A model generated the notes under the pieces. It was not told the origin of the DNA and did no database searches. It saw only the letters and a list, made by a program, of their open reading frames with translations. 64,000 bases of DNA from Bacteroides stercorirosoris. GTDB taxonomy: Bacteria; Bacteroidota; Bacteroidia; Bacteroidales; Bacteroidaceae. The stretch spans positions 1 through 64,000 of the forward strand of contig NZ_FQZN01000028.1 of assembly GCF_900142015.1 (NCBI RefSeq), in the 5' to 3' direction. Below are positions 43,575 to 51,722 of the stretch, piece after piece (the first letter of the stretch is position 1; each line of letters starts with the position of its first letter). Made by a program: the position numbers and the translations under genes.

Positions 43575-44156
43575 TTATCTGATTTTTGTTTCTTTGTCTT
43601 CGGCGGAGTGTTCTCCAAGGAACATCATGTGTCCGGGCGGCAGTTTGTCCAGCGGTTCGCCCAGTAGCTGGAGCCATCGTGTCAGGTCTTCGTCGGCGGG
43701 CAGGCCTTTCAGTTTCTGGCGCAGGCGTTGCTTGGTCTTTATCACGCTGTTGGGCGTGATGCCCATGCTTTGGGCTATCTGTTTGTTTCGCAAACCCAGC
43801 TTGATGAGGAAACAGGTGTGCTCTTCGCTGTCGGAAAGGCGGCCGTCGGTGTGTGCTGTCAGTTGCTTCAGGAAGTCGGGGTAGTAGGTCATCATGAAGC
43901 CCACCAGCATCTGGTGGCTTTGGCTCTTCACGGCGGGCGGGCTGTAAAGGGTGTTTCGCTGGGCGTGCATCTGTGCCATAGGGCATTCTGCCTCGTGGCG
44001 GTGCAACTGCTGTTCTACGCGTAGCTTTATCAGGGTGTCTATGCGTCGGCGCATTCGGGGCCATCGGTGTGTTTGCAACCATTGCTGTGCCATGATGGCA
44101 AGGGCACATCCGCCCATAAAGGCGGCCATGGTGAGTAGTGCGGTGTTTATATCCAT
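43575..44156 (-). CDS. Membrane-anchored HTH regulator
   Basis: A 193-residue protein with one N-terminal membrane span (about 4-24), a basic linker (RWPRMRRRIDTLIKLR), and a C-terminal helix-turn-helix of the LuxR/sigma-like kind: LGLRNKQIAQSMGITPNSVIKTKQRL with the last helix as the recognition helix. The HTH resembles that of the TPR protein at 36503-38602. It is the first gene of the series with the small protein, the fimbrillin-like gene, the hypothetical protein and the HU-like gene, so it probably regulates them. The start codon ATG at 44156 is used rather than TTG at 44162. Confidence 0.75.
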   Translation of the reverse strand: MDINTALLTMAAFMGGCALAIMAQQWLQTHRWPRMRRRIDTLIKLRVEQQLHRHEAECPMAQMHAQRNTLYSPPAVKSQSHQMLVGFMMTYYPDFLKQLTAHTDGRLSDSEEHTCFLIKLGLRNKQIAQSMGITPNSVIKTKQRLRQKLKGLPADEDLTRWLQLLGEPLDKLPPGHMMFLGEHSAEDKETKIR

Positions 44157-44353
44157 TGTCAATATTCTTGTTTGTCAGTACATGCTTTGCCAATCAGCAA
44201 AACTTACGAGTTCAAGATAGGGCTTATCTGTGTAACCACCGCACTTTGTCTATGGACAGTTTGATGGACAGGTAGTGTAATTTTGCCGTGACATGGCAAG
44301 TGAACGGCATGATTTATGAAAAATAGCGGAAGTAGGAGGGCACGAAACGAAAA

Positions 44354-44381
44354 AGGCGAAAGACTTTTCGGTCTTTCGCCT
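44354..44381. terminator. Hairpin terminator
   Basis: Perfect 11-bp stem (AGGCGAAAGAC, 44354-44364, with 44371-44381), 6-nt loop, preceded by an A-run. It ends the minus-strand transcript of the AAA-ATPase and its degenerate neighbour. No gene is seen in 44157-44430 apart from it. Confidence 0.7.
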
Positions 44382-44430
44382 GAGTGGGGAATAAATGAGT
44401 AAATGTAAATATGTGTTGATGAAGGTGGGG

Positions 44431-44760
44431 CTATAGCTTGTTAATCTCTTCGGAAGATAATCCGGTAGCTTTGATTATCACTTCTTCTGAAGCGCCAAGC
44501 TGTTTTAAATTTCGTGCGATAGAATAGCGTTCTTCTTCTTTACGGCACGAATAGATATTATTCATGTAGGCGTAGATAATTACCTTAAGCATCATTTCTT
44601 CCTTCTGCACGCTCCGTATATATATTGTCACGGAGAATGACGATATTATCTAAGTGACGGTAATATGCTTCGAGTTCTTCTTTTTTCATTCGGTCCAGTT
44701 TCAAACGTTCGCATGCTTCATGTAGCCCCGGAGCTGTGGCATTGCTTTCTCGTCAATCTG
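44431..44760 (-). pseudogene. Degenerate Rpn-type nuclease/transposase remnant with an inserted IS fragment
   Basis: Two frames hold pieces of one gene. From 44728 down, one frame reads GLHEACERLKLDRMKKEELE and continues as HLDNIVILRDNIYTERAEGR before a stop at about 44588. The other frame (44631-44431) gives the matching end, ERYSIARNLKQLGASEEVI and TGLSSEEINKL, typical of the C-terminus of Rpn/PD-(D/E)xK transposase-like proteins. Between them is MLKVIIYAYMNNIYSCRK, a segment of about 55 bp that resembles the N-terminal region of IS1182-type transposases. The protein is therefore broken and chimeric. The N-terminal nuclease domain is missing; see the AAA-ATPase entry for the junction on that side. 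Confidence 0.65.
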
Positions 44761-45879
44761 TGACTTTACTTCCTCGTTAGGGAAGCCGAGAGTATAAATC
44801 TGAAATCTTTCATCATATTCTTTTATTGTTAGATATCCGCTTTGGTACAGTAGAGGTACAAGGTTATTTGTATCAACCATATTGGCATTCAACGAAAGTG
44901 CCCCTACTTGTATGCCGTCCATCTCGCGCAGGTCAAAGTTGGTCTTTTTCAGCATATTCACTAAGAAGGTGGGGGTGCCGCTACCAAACCAGTAGCTACC
45001 GAAGGCACGTTTCATCAGCGCATTGAGCACGCTGAAGGGATTGTACATTGGGGTGAATTCTTCATCATCGGTGAAGCGGTAGCCGTCGTAAAGACGGGTC
45101 ATCTTTTCCAGTAGGGCTTCGTGTGAGAGTTTCTGTTTCAGTGCCATTGCTTCCAGTTCGGGGACAAAAGTAGTCTCAATTTCTGGCAATGTCATGCCGC
45201 AAAGGGTGTTGTAGTCGAGGTCGAAACTGATGTCGCTCAGTTGGTTGAGGTTGCTGAAGATGCCCATCTGCGCAAACTTGGTCACTCCGGTGATGAGGAC
45301 GAATTGCAGCCAGGGGTCGGCGTCTTTCAATACAGTATAGAAGGCGGTCAGCGTTTCGCGGAACTCGTCTTGCAGTTTGGAGTTGTCGAAGGAGCGGAGT
45401 AGTGGCTTGTCGTATTCATCGATAAGCACTACGACACGGCGACCAGTCTGTTCGTAGGCTTGCTTGATGACGGTCATGAAGCGGCCGGAATATGTGATAC
45501 CTTTGCCGCCGGTCTGATATAATTGTTCCCACGCTTGGAGCTGACGTTCAAGCATATCTGCCAACCGTTCTTTACTATCGTACTTCTCGGCATTCAGGCT
45601 GAGATGCAGCACGGGATATTCATACCAATTCTTTTCCAGTTGTTCCATAGCCAATCCCCGGAAAAGCTCTCGCTTACCCTTGAAATAGGCTTCGATAGTG
45701 GAGAGCAACAAGCTCTTTCCAAAACGGCGTGGGCGACTCAGGAAACAGGGCACACCTGCTTGGATGAGTTTGTAAATGAGTGCCGTCTTGTCTACATAGA
45801 CAAAACCTTCACTACGTAGTTTTTCAAAGCTTTGTATTCCGACGGGAAGTCTGCGCGGGGTGAAATTATCTGTATTCAT
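44701..45879 (-). CDS. AAA-ATPase-like protein, C-terminal nuclease domain missing
   Basis: A 392-residue member of the AAA-ATPase-like family (PF09820 type). The P-loop-like motif is RPRRFGKSLLLSTIEAYF (about 50-67) and Walker B is VVVLIDEYDKPLL (about 150-162). Full-length relatives run to about 520 residues, with a PD-(D/E)xK-like C-terminal domain. Here the family sequence stops at TLGFPNEEVK and the remaining residues (IDEKAMPQLRG then YMKHANV) read as part of an Rpn gene in a shifted frame, so the nuclease domain has been lost by a deletion-fusion. The function of the family is unknown. A -7 element lies 27 bp upstream; the start is ATG 45879 rather than GTG 45885. Confidence 0.8.
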   Translation of the reverse strand: MNTDNFTPRRLPVGIQSFEKLRSEGFVYVDKTALIYKLIQAGVPCFLSRPRRFGKSLLLSTIEAYFKGKRELFRGLAMEQLEKNWYEYPVLHLSLNAEKYDSKERLADMLERQLQAWEQLYQTGGKGITYSGRFMTVIKQAYEQTGRRVVVLIDEYDKPLLRSFDNSKLQDEFRETLTAFYTVLKDADPWLQFVLITGVTKFAQMGIFSNLNQLSDISFDLDYNTLCGMTLPEIETTFVPELEAMALKQKLSHEALLEKMTRLYDGYRFTDDEEFTPMYNPFSVLNALMKRAFGSYWFGSGTPTFLVNMLKKTNFDLREMDGIQVGALSLNANMVDTNNLVPLLYQSGYLTIKEYDERFQIYTLGFPNEEVKSQIDEKAMPQLRGYMKHANV

Positions 45880-45905
45880 AACCACTGGATTTGATGAACT
45901 GTTTG

Positions 45906-45913
45906 CAAAGATA
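45906..45913 (-). promoter_or_regulatory. -7 promoter element for the AAA-ATPase gene
   Basis: TATCTTTG on the minus strand, 26 bp upstream of the ATG at 45879. Confidence 0.55.
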
Positions 45914-46011
45914 ACAATTATCCCCGTACTCCGGTTGGGGAGTCGGGGATATTATTCTTTGGATTTCTCTTTGTCAGATACAGTTTTTTTATCTGATCGG
46001 CAGCACAGTAC

Positions 46012-47292
46012 TTATGCGTTCAGCGCCTGTTCAATATCTGCAATGATATCATCCGCATTCTCGATACCAACCGAGAAACGGATCAGGTCGGGACGTACAC
46101 CGGCTTCCATCAATTGTTCGTCCGAAAGCTGACGGTGCGTATGGCTGGCGGGGTGCAGCACGCAGGTGCGGGCATCGGCTACGTGGGTGACGATAGCTGC
46201 CAGTTTCAGTGAGTCCATAAATTTGATGGCTACTTCGCGACCTCCTTTCAAGCCGAAGGTGACAACACCGCACGAACCGTTCGGCATGTACTTTTGTGCC
46301 AGTTCGTGATATTTGTCTCCGGGCAGGCCACAGTAATTAACCCATGCCACCTTGTCGTTCTTGGAAAGATATTCGGCAACTGCCTGTGCATTCTTGCAAT
46401 GTTGCGGCATACGCAGATGGAGCGTTTCAAGACCGATATTCAGCAGGAATGCATTTTGCGGAGACTGAATGCTGCCAAGATCACGCATCAACTGTGCGGT
46501 AGCTTTGGTGATATAAGCCATTTTGCCGAAAGCTTTTGTGTAAGTCAGGCCGTGATAAGATTCGTCGGGCGTACACAATCCGGGGAATTTGTCGGCATAG
46601 GCATCCCAGTTGAAGTTTCCGCTATCCACGATGGCACCGCCTACGCTGGTGGCGTGGCCGTCCATATATTTGGTGGTGGAATGCACCACGATATCGGCGC
46701 CCCATTCGAACGGGCGGCAGTTAATAGGAGTCGGGAAGGTATTGTCTACAATCAAAGGCACGCCGTGGCTGTGGGCGATGCGGGCGAACTTTTCGATATC
46801 GAGCACTTCCAACGTCGGGTTGGAAATGGTTTCACCAAACAGTGCCTTGGTGTTGGGGCGGAAAGCGGCTGAGATTTCTTCTTCCGGTGCGTCCGGGTTG
46901 ACGAAAGTAACTTCGATGCCCAACTTCTTCATTGTCACACCGAAGAGGTTGAAGGTTCCGCCGTAGATGGTAGATGAACAGACGAAGTGGTCGCCTGCCT
47001 GACAGATATTAAAAATAGCGTAGAAGTTGGCAGATTGTCCGCTGGATGTCAGCATGGCGGCCACACCACCTTCGAGGGCCGCTATCTTGGCGGCAACGGC
47101 GTCATTCGTAGGGTTTTGCAGGCGGGTGTAGAAGTAGCCGTTCTCTTCAAGGTCGAAAAGGCGTGCCATTTGCTCGCTGGTTTCATACTTGAAGGTTGTA
47201 CTTTGGTAGATGGGGAGCACGCGGGGTTCACCCTTCTTTGGAGTCCATCCGGCTTGTACGCAGAGTGTCTCCGGTTTTAATTGTTTTGCCAT
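46012..47292 (-). CDS. metY: O-acetylhomoserine aminocarboxypropyltransferase (OAH sulfhydrylase)
   Basis: A 426-residue PLP enzyme of the Cys/Met metabolism family. The PLP lysine motif is HSTTKYMDGH (about 205-214), and the N-terminal MAKQLKPETLCVQAGW and SGQSANFYAIF segments match OAH sulfhydrylases, which make homocysteine from O-acetylhomoserine and sulfide and may also act as a cysteine synthase. Length is right for this branch rather than for cystathionine gamma-synthase (about 380). It has its own promoter, divergent from the amidase gene. The substrate is by family; O-succinylhomoserine use is possible. Confidence 0.92.
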   Translation of the reverse strand: MAKQLKPETLCVQAGWTPKKGEPRVLPIYQSTTFKYETSEQMARLFDLEENGYFYTRLQNPTNDAVAAKIAALEGGVAAMLTSSGQSANFYAIFNICQAGDHFVCSSTIYGGTFNLFGVTMKKLGIEVTFVNPDAPEEEISAAFRPNTKALFGETISNPTLEVLDIEKFARIAHSHGVPLIVDNTFPTPINCRPFEWGADIVVHSTTKYMDGHATSVGGAIVDSGNFNWDAYADKFPGLCTPDESYHGLTYTKAFGKMAYITKATAQLMRDLGSIQSPQNAFLLNIGLETLHLRMPQHCKNAQAVAEYLSKNDKVAWVNYCGLPGDKYHELAQKYMPNGSCGVVTFGLKGGREVAIKFMDSLKLAAIVTHVADARTCVLHPASHTHRQLSDEQLMEAGVRPDLIRFSVGIENADDIIADIEQALNA

Positions 47293-47341
47293 AATGCTAT
47301 CTATTTTTATAGTTTCTTATCAATTAACGCATTTATGGGCG

Positions 47342-47349
47342 CAAAAGTA
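47342..47349 (-). promoter_or_regulatory. -7 promoter element for metY
   Basis: TACTTTTG on the minus strand, 49 bp upstream of the metY ATG. It overlaps the -33 zone of the divergent amidase promoter, so the two promoters probably compete. Confidence 0.55.
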
Positions 47350-47362
47350 GGGAAAATAATTG

Positions 47363-47370
47363 TATTTTTG
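47363..47370 (+). promoter_or_regulatory. -7 promoter element for the amidase gene
   Basis: TATTTTTG on the plus strand, 17 bp upstream of the ATG at 47388 and 41 bp upstream of the ATG at 47412. Confidence 0.5.
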
Positions 47371-47387
47371 TCCGCAACAGTTGAAGT

Positions 47388-48452
47388 ATGTTTGCTAAAA
47401 GCAGAGTAATTATGGTTCGGATATTATTTTTGTTGTTTATATCTTCTTTCCTGTTTCTCACTCCTTTCCACGCTTCGGCGCAGGAGGAAAGGGCTGCACC
47501 GAGGTCTGGTGAAGGCATTTCGGCCTTCTTGCAACGCAATAAGCGTCCCGGTAAGGCCTACTATCTGGAGTTCCTTGAACTGAATAAAAAGCAATTACGC
47601 GGAAAACAGGAATTGCGCTTAGGGGTGAAGTACCTGCTTCCGCCACTGAAATCCAAAACTGAAACTGCTGCAAATTCATCTACTTCTTCTGTCTCTGCTG
47701 CCGGTTCCGGCAAAACAATTCATGAACCTCTTTTCGGAAAAGAACTGGCTAAAGTCCGGGTGACCGGTAACCGTTTGAAGGGTGCCTGCTTCTATGTGGT
47801 CAGCGGACATGGAGGACCCGACCCCGGTGCTATCGGTAAGATAGGGAACGTTGAACTCCATGAAGATGAGTATGCTTATGATGTCGCCCTGCGTCTTGCC
47901 CGTAATCTGATGGAAGAGGGGGCAAAGGTTTATATCATTATTCAGGATGCCAAAGACGGCATTCGTGATGATCGCTACCTTAATAATAGTAAGCGCGAAA
48001 CCTGCATGGGAGACGCTATCCCTCTGAACCAAGTGGCTCGCCTTCGCCAGCGTTGCATCAAAATCAATGAACTTTATAGAAAAGACCGCAAGAACTATAC
48101 CTATTGCCGTTCCATCTTCCTGCATGTGGATAGCCGCAGCAAGCGACATCAGACGGATGTGTTCTTTTATCATGCCCCCAACAGTGCCAACAGCAAGCGT
48201 CTGGCAACTACGATGAAGAATACTTTTGAGTCTAAGTATGATAAACATCAGCCTAATCGCGGCTTTACGGGCACGGTAGGCCCGCGCAACCTGTATGTGT
48301 TGGCTAATTCTACTCCTGCCGGGGTTTTTGTAGAACTGGGAAATATTCAGAATACCTTCGACCAACGCCGTTTCGTTATCAGTTCCAATCGCCAGGCTTT
48401 GGCGAAGTGGATGATGGAAGGCTTTATTACTGATTATAAAAAGAGTAAGTAA
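47388..48452 (+). CDS. Secreted N-acetylmuramoyl-L-alanine amidase (Amidase_3)
   Basis: A 354-residue enzyme with an N-terminal signal peptide (hydrophobic segment about 10-28, cleavage near HASAQ) and a LysM-like or linker segment (35-120) ending in a Ser/Thr-rich stretch. A zinc amidase domain (about 132-350) follows. Zinc ligands and catalytic Glu lie in SGHGGPDPGAIG, in the ELHEDEYAY segment, in HVDSR and in VELGNIQN. Such enzymes split the amide between MurNAc and the peptide during cell separation. A second ATG at 47412 (MVRILFLLF) also gives a good signal peptide and more room after the promoter; either start is possible. Confidence 0.9.
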   Translation: MFAKSRVIMVRILFLLFISSFLFLTPFHASAQEERAAPRSGEGISAFLQRNKRPGKAYYLEFLELNKKQLRGKQELRLGVKYLLPPLKSKTETAANSSTSSVSAAGSGKTIHEPLFGKELAKVRVTGNRLKGACFYVVSGHGGPDPGAIGKIGNVELHEDEYAYDVALRLARNLMEEGAKVYIIIQDAKDGIRDDRYLNNSKRETCMGDAIPLNQVARLRQRCIKINELYRKDRKNYTYCRSIFLHVDSRSKRHQTDVFFYHAPNSANSKRLATTMKNTFESKYDKHQPNRGFTGTVGPRNLYVLANSTPAGVFVELGNIQNTFDQRRFVISSNRQALAKWMMEGFITDYKKSK

Positions 48453-48461
48453 TCACTCTTA

Positions 48462-49343
48462 TCAGCTTGTTTTCTTCTCGTGCATAATGACGACGGTGAC
48501 CGCTGTCAATATTAGTAATATGCCCAGACCAGTGCCCGGAGTGAAACTTTCTTTGAAGACCAGACATCCGATAGCTACCGCCGTAAGAGGTTCTAAGGCT
48601 CCGAAGATGGAGGTCAGTGTAGGGCCGATGTACTTGATGGCTTTTACGAGCGTGATATTTGAAATGGCTGTTGCCGGTAGTGCCAGTCCGAGGATATTCA
48701 GCCATGTTTGTCCGCCTGTTGCCAATTGAATACCGCCTGTCAGACTTCCCCCTATAATAAAGAATAAAGCGCCCAGCCCCATGACGTAGCAAGTCAGTGC
48801 GGTAGATGGGATATGAATGGCACGGCTCTTACGTACTCCAACGATATACCCGCCGTAAAAGAATACGGATAGCGTGGCGGCAATCAGCCCTGTTGTGGTA
48901 TTTCCACCTTTAAAGTCTATCTCTCCCGATGATAACAATGCCGCACCCGCCAGCGAAATCAGTACGGCAAACAGAATGGAGAACGATTTCTTTTCCCGGA
49001 AGAAGAATATCATGGCGAGGGCAACGGCCAGCGGATACATGAAGTGAATGGTAGATGCCACTCCGCTGGCGATGTGTTGGTAAGCTATGACGAGGCTTAG
49101 TGAAGTTGCTGCCCGGAGCAGGCTCAATATAAATACAGTTCCCCAATCTTTCCGGCTGATACGGAAAGTTTCTCTTAATAGTACACCAAATATTCCCAGG
49201 GTGAGTGAAGCGATTCCCCAACGGTAAGCAAGCACTTCGAAAGAGGAAAAGCCTGAAGCCAATAAGGATATGGTGAAAAAAGGGGCTAATCCGAATGTGG
49301 AGGAAGAAGCTGCCGCGTATATGTAACCTTTTATGTTGTTCAT
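48462..49343 (-). CDS. EamA/DMT family transporter
   Basis: A 293-residue protein with about ten hydrophobic spans in two homologous halves of five, as in the drug/metabolite transporter superfamily. Signatures include the second-half EPLTAVAIGCLVFKE, typical of EamA repeats. The substrate cannot be read from sequence; amino acids or metabolites are typical. It converges on the amidase gene with only a 9-bp gap. A -7 promoter element (49386-49393) lies 43 bp upstream. Confidence 0.92.
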   Translation of the reverse strand: MNNIKGYIYAAASSSTFGLAPFFTISLLASGFSSFEVLAYRWGIASLTLGIFGVLLRETFRISRKDWGTVFILSLLRAATSLSLVIAYQHIASGVASTIHFMYPLAVALAMIFFFREKKSFSILFAVLISLAGAALLSSGEIDFKGGNTTTGLIAATLSVFFYGGYIVGVRKSRAIHIPSTALTCYVMGLGALFFIIGGSLTGGIQLATGGQTWLNILGLALPATAISNITLVKAIKYIGPTLTSIFGALEPLTAVAIGCLVFKESFTPGTGLGILLILTAVTVVIMHEKKTS

Positions 49344-49385
49344 GGTTCCGATTCAAATTTTCATACAGGATTCTGAAATCCGCTG

Positions 49386-49393
49386 CAAAAGTA
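49386..49393 (-). promoter_or_regulatory. -7 promoter element for the EamA gene
   Basis: TACTTTTG on the minus strand, 43 bp upstream of the ATG. Confidence 0.55.
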
Positions 49394-49599
49394 CAAAATA
49401 CAAAGGTGAAAAAATCCATAATCGAGAGCAAAATCGCTTTTATATTGTTATAAGCTCAACGCCGGCTGTGTTCTTAGTTTATAAGGAGAGCGGAGACGGC
49501 TTGACGAGGGAGGTTGTCATGCCCTCTTTAGAAACGGAGTTTCAAGGTCTATCCCCCTTGTCAACTAATAAGTTGAGTGTTTACGAAACTGAAATTAAA

Positions 49600-50466
49600 A
49601 TGAAAAATTCTATGAGAAAGAAATTGTTAGTCTTGGGCGCATTTGTAAGCGTTGTTATGTTGGTGTCCTGTACGGGCAGTAAGAAGGAGGCGGTGACTTA
49701 TACCCCCGAAGAGATTGCAGATGCAGGGCAAGTGGTGAAATATTACGATACTTCATTGGCTCTGTTGAAGAATTTGGTGAAAGAGAGAGATGTAAATGCG
49801 GTTCTGGGGTATATGGAACAGCAGGCTAAGGTACAGATGTTTTCGCATATCATGTCTCCTGTCATTTCTAAGAAAGATTCTGCGGCGGTGATACAGCCGG
49901 GTGACTACTTTGGCGACGATGTACGGCAGAACCTGATACAGAATTATACCGAACTTTTCCAGTCAAGGGGGCAGTTCTATGCTAATTTTAATAAATACCT
50001 GTCTCTGCTGAAAGAGAAGAAGACGGAAGGAATAGCGGATTTGCTGAATGACAATTATGAACTGAGTGTGGAGATGTCCGAATGCAAGCAGAACATATTT
50101 GATATTCTAAGTCCTATCGTTGCGCAGGCCCAGCAAGTCTTGCTGGCGGAGAATCCGGTGAAAGAGCAGATTATTGCAATGAAAAAGATGAGCCTGACAA
50201 TGCAGAGTATTATCAATCTCTATGCCCGCAAGCATGTGGAAGACAAAGCCCGTCTGGACCTGAAGATTGTGGAACTGAGACTGCAATTGGATGCAGCCGA
50301 GAAACTACCTGCCGTGGAAGGGCATGAGGAGCAGACAGAGAAATTCAAGGATTTCTTGTCGAAAACCGAAGAGTTCATGAAGATAGTACAGGATATCCGC
50401 CAGAAGAACTCATATACTGAGGAAGATTTTGATGATATCAGCAGCTACGGATTGAGTATTATATAA
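49600..50466 (+). CDS. Lipoprotein, probable DUF3829-like helical protein
   Basis: A 288-residue secreted protein. A lipobox signal peptide ends VMLVSC (about 18-23) after a basic start (MKNSMRKKLL). The mature part is almost entirely helical, with many charged residues, and resembles DUF3829/YiiG-type lipoproteins; the assignment is tentative. The frame is open back to 49333, overlapping the divergent EamA gene, but only the ATG at 49600 gives the lipoprotein signal. It stands alone; a REP-like inverted repeat follows it. Function unknown. Confidence 0.7.
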   Translation: MKNSMRKKLLVLGAFVSVVMLVSCTGSKKEAVTYTPEEIADAGQVVKYYDTSLALLKNLVKERDVNAVLGYMEQQAKVQMFSHIMSPVISKKDSAAVIQPGDYFGDDVRQNLIQNYTELFQSRGQFYANFNKYLSLLKEKKTEGIADLLNDNYELSVEMSECKQNIFDILSPIVAQAQQVLLAENPVKEQIIAMKKMSLTMQSIINLYARKHVEDKARLDLKIVELRLQLDAAEKLPAVEGHEEQTEKFKDFLSKTEEFMKIVQDIRQKNSYTEEDFDDISSYGLSII

Positions 50467-50506
50467 GGTAGGTTTAATTCACTTTTGAGCGGTTATGAAT
50501 CAATCT

Positions 50507-50601
50507 TTTCACCACAGAGGACACAGAGTCTCACAGAGTTTAATCAATTTGAAATCAAAAGAATAGAACTCCGTGAGACTCTGTGTTACTCTGTGGTGAA
50601 A
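50507..50601. repeat. REP-like long inverted repeat
   Basis: The arms (about 50507-50540 and 50568-50601) match over ~34 bp with one indel and two mismatches, built on CACCACAGAG, CACAGAGTCTCAC and their complements. It lies between convergent genes and would act as a terminator in both directions. It looks like a member of a dispersed repeat family. Confidence 0.7.
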
Positions 50602-50619
50602 ACTCATTACTTTTCCGTT

Positions 50620-51042
50620 TTAAATTATTTCTTTCACCACCCGCGGCACAATCATCTTGTGGAAAGGTTTGATAAAGAAGAAGTAAACCTTTCCTAACGC
50701 ATTGTGATACTGAACCACCGTCGTCACGTCTATCAGGTTATTTCCTATCTTGGCAATGGAAACATAAAACAACAGATGCTTGTCGTCCTTCCTCATGATG
50801 GCTTCGTTCTCTGTATCTTCTATTATATAATCTTCCGATATCAGGATGTCTCCGCCTTCGATACCGAAAGGCTTCACCAGGATATTTCTGACTTTGTAAA
50901 GGAAACTAAGCCATGCCGGAGAGTGATTGAATATTTTCTTGATTAGTTCCTTAGGAACAATCTGTTCCGCAGGTTTGCTGGCCTTGATAACGAATGTATC
51001 GTGATAATCTGCCGGAAGGAATTTATCGATAAGCTTTTCCAT
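50620..51042 (-). CDS. DUF2867 family protein
   Basis: A 140-residue protein resembling DUF2867, a small START/SRPBCC-like family, with YKVRNILVKPFGIEGG (about 50-65) as the recognisable motif. No signal peptide. Family function is unknown. A -7 promoter element is 43 bp upstream and the gene stands alone between a repeat and a divergent acetyltransferase gene. Confidence 0.78.
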   Translation of the reverse strand: MEKLIDKFLPADYHDTFVIKASKPAEQIVPKELIKKIFNHSPAWLSFLYKVRNILVKPFGIEGGDILISEDYIIEDTENEAIMRKDDKHLLFYVSIAKIGNNLIDVTTVVQYHNALGKVYFFFIKPFHKMIVPRVVKEII

Positions 51043-51084
51043 AATCAGAATAGAGGGGGATTAGTTAAGATGCACTTATTTCTG

Positions 51085-51092
51085 CAAATGTA
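51085..51092 (-). promoter_or_regulatory. -7 promoter element for the DUF2867 gene
   Basis: TACATTTG on the minus strand, 43 bp upstream of the ATG. Confidence 0.5.
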
Positions 51093-51145
51093 GTGTTTCC
51101 GGACGAAATAATCGGGATATTTGGGCAATCAATACATAAATTCAA

Positions 51146-51153
51146 TATCTTTG
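51146..51153 (+). promoter_or_regulatory. -7 promoter element for the GNAT gene
   Basis: TATCTTTG, 25 bp upstream of the ATG at 51179. Confidence 0.6.
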
Positions 51154-51178
51154 TGATTTACCGTAATATTAGATTCCT

Positions 51179-51613
51179 ATGACAATTATCCGAAGATTAG
51201 AACTGCCTGAATATGAGAATGCCGCAACACTTTCATTGGAAGTGTACCTTCAGTGTGGCAAAGACGATTTTGACGAACAGGGGCTGGAAAGTTTCAAAAG
51301 CTTTGTCAATGATAAAGCAGTGGTGAACGGGCTGGTCATTTATGGCGCGTTCGATGAAGATAATCTGGTGGGAGTGCTGGCTACGAAGAACCACGGAGAA
51401 CATATTTCTCTCTTCTTTATCAAGGAAGAATATCACCGGAAAGGCATAGGACGGAAACTGTTTGACGCCCTTATTGCAGATAATCCCGTACCCGGAATGA
51501 CGGTGAATTCATCTTCGTATGCTGTTCCTTTCTACAGAAGTCTGGGCTTTAAGGAAGTAAAGGAGCCGCAGGTGACGAATGGGTTGAGATATGTACCGAT
51601 GAAAAGAGAATAA
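51179..51613 (+). CDS. GNAT family acetyltransferase
   Basis: A 144-residue single-domain GNAT protein. Motif A with the acetyl-CoA pyrophosphate loop is YHRKGIGRKLFDAL (about 85-98), preceded by the strand ISLFFIK. The C-terminal FYRSLGFKEV is the usual GNAT end. The substrate is unknown. Single-gene unit with its own promoter. Confidence 0.9.
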   Translation: MTIIRRLELPEYENAATLSLEVYLQCGKDDFDEQGLESFKSFVNDKAVVNGLVIYGAFDEDNLVGVLATKNHGEHISLFFIKEEYHRKGIGRKLFDALIADNPVPGMTVNSSSYAVPFYRSLGFKEVKEPQVTNGLRYVPMKRE

Positions 51614-51642
51614 GAAAACTGATTTTATTACCATTTATTTCC

Positions 51643-51668
51643 GTCATCCTGAGCTTGTCAAAGGATCT
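51643..51668. repeat. Dispersed repeat between GNAT and AraC genes
   Basis: The stretch GTCATCCTGAGCTTGTCAAA with GGATCT after it resembles a repeat seen in intergenic DNA of many bacterial genomes. It lies between convergent genes and is partly palindromic with the following GGGATCC. Identity is from memory. Confidence 0.4.
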
Positions 51669-51722
51669 CCTCTCTTGCCCTTATGAAAGGGATCCCCCGA
51701 CTACACTCAGTCTGGCGGACTC

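Noticed and set aside
43282..44193. 303-codon minus-strand frame
   Set aside because: Only the last 84 codons read like a real protein; the first part overlaps the HTH gene at 43575-44156 in another frame and is Pro/His/Arg-rich shadow sequence.
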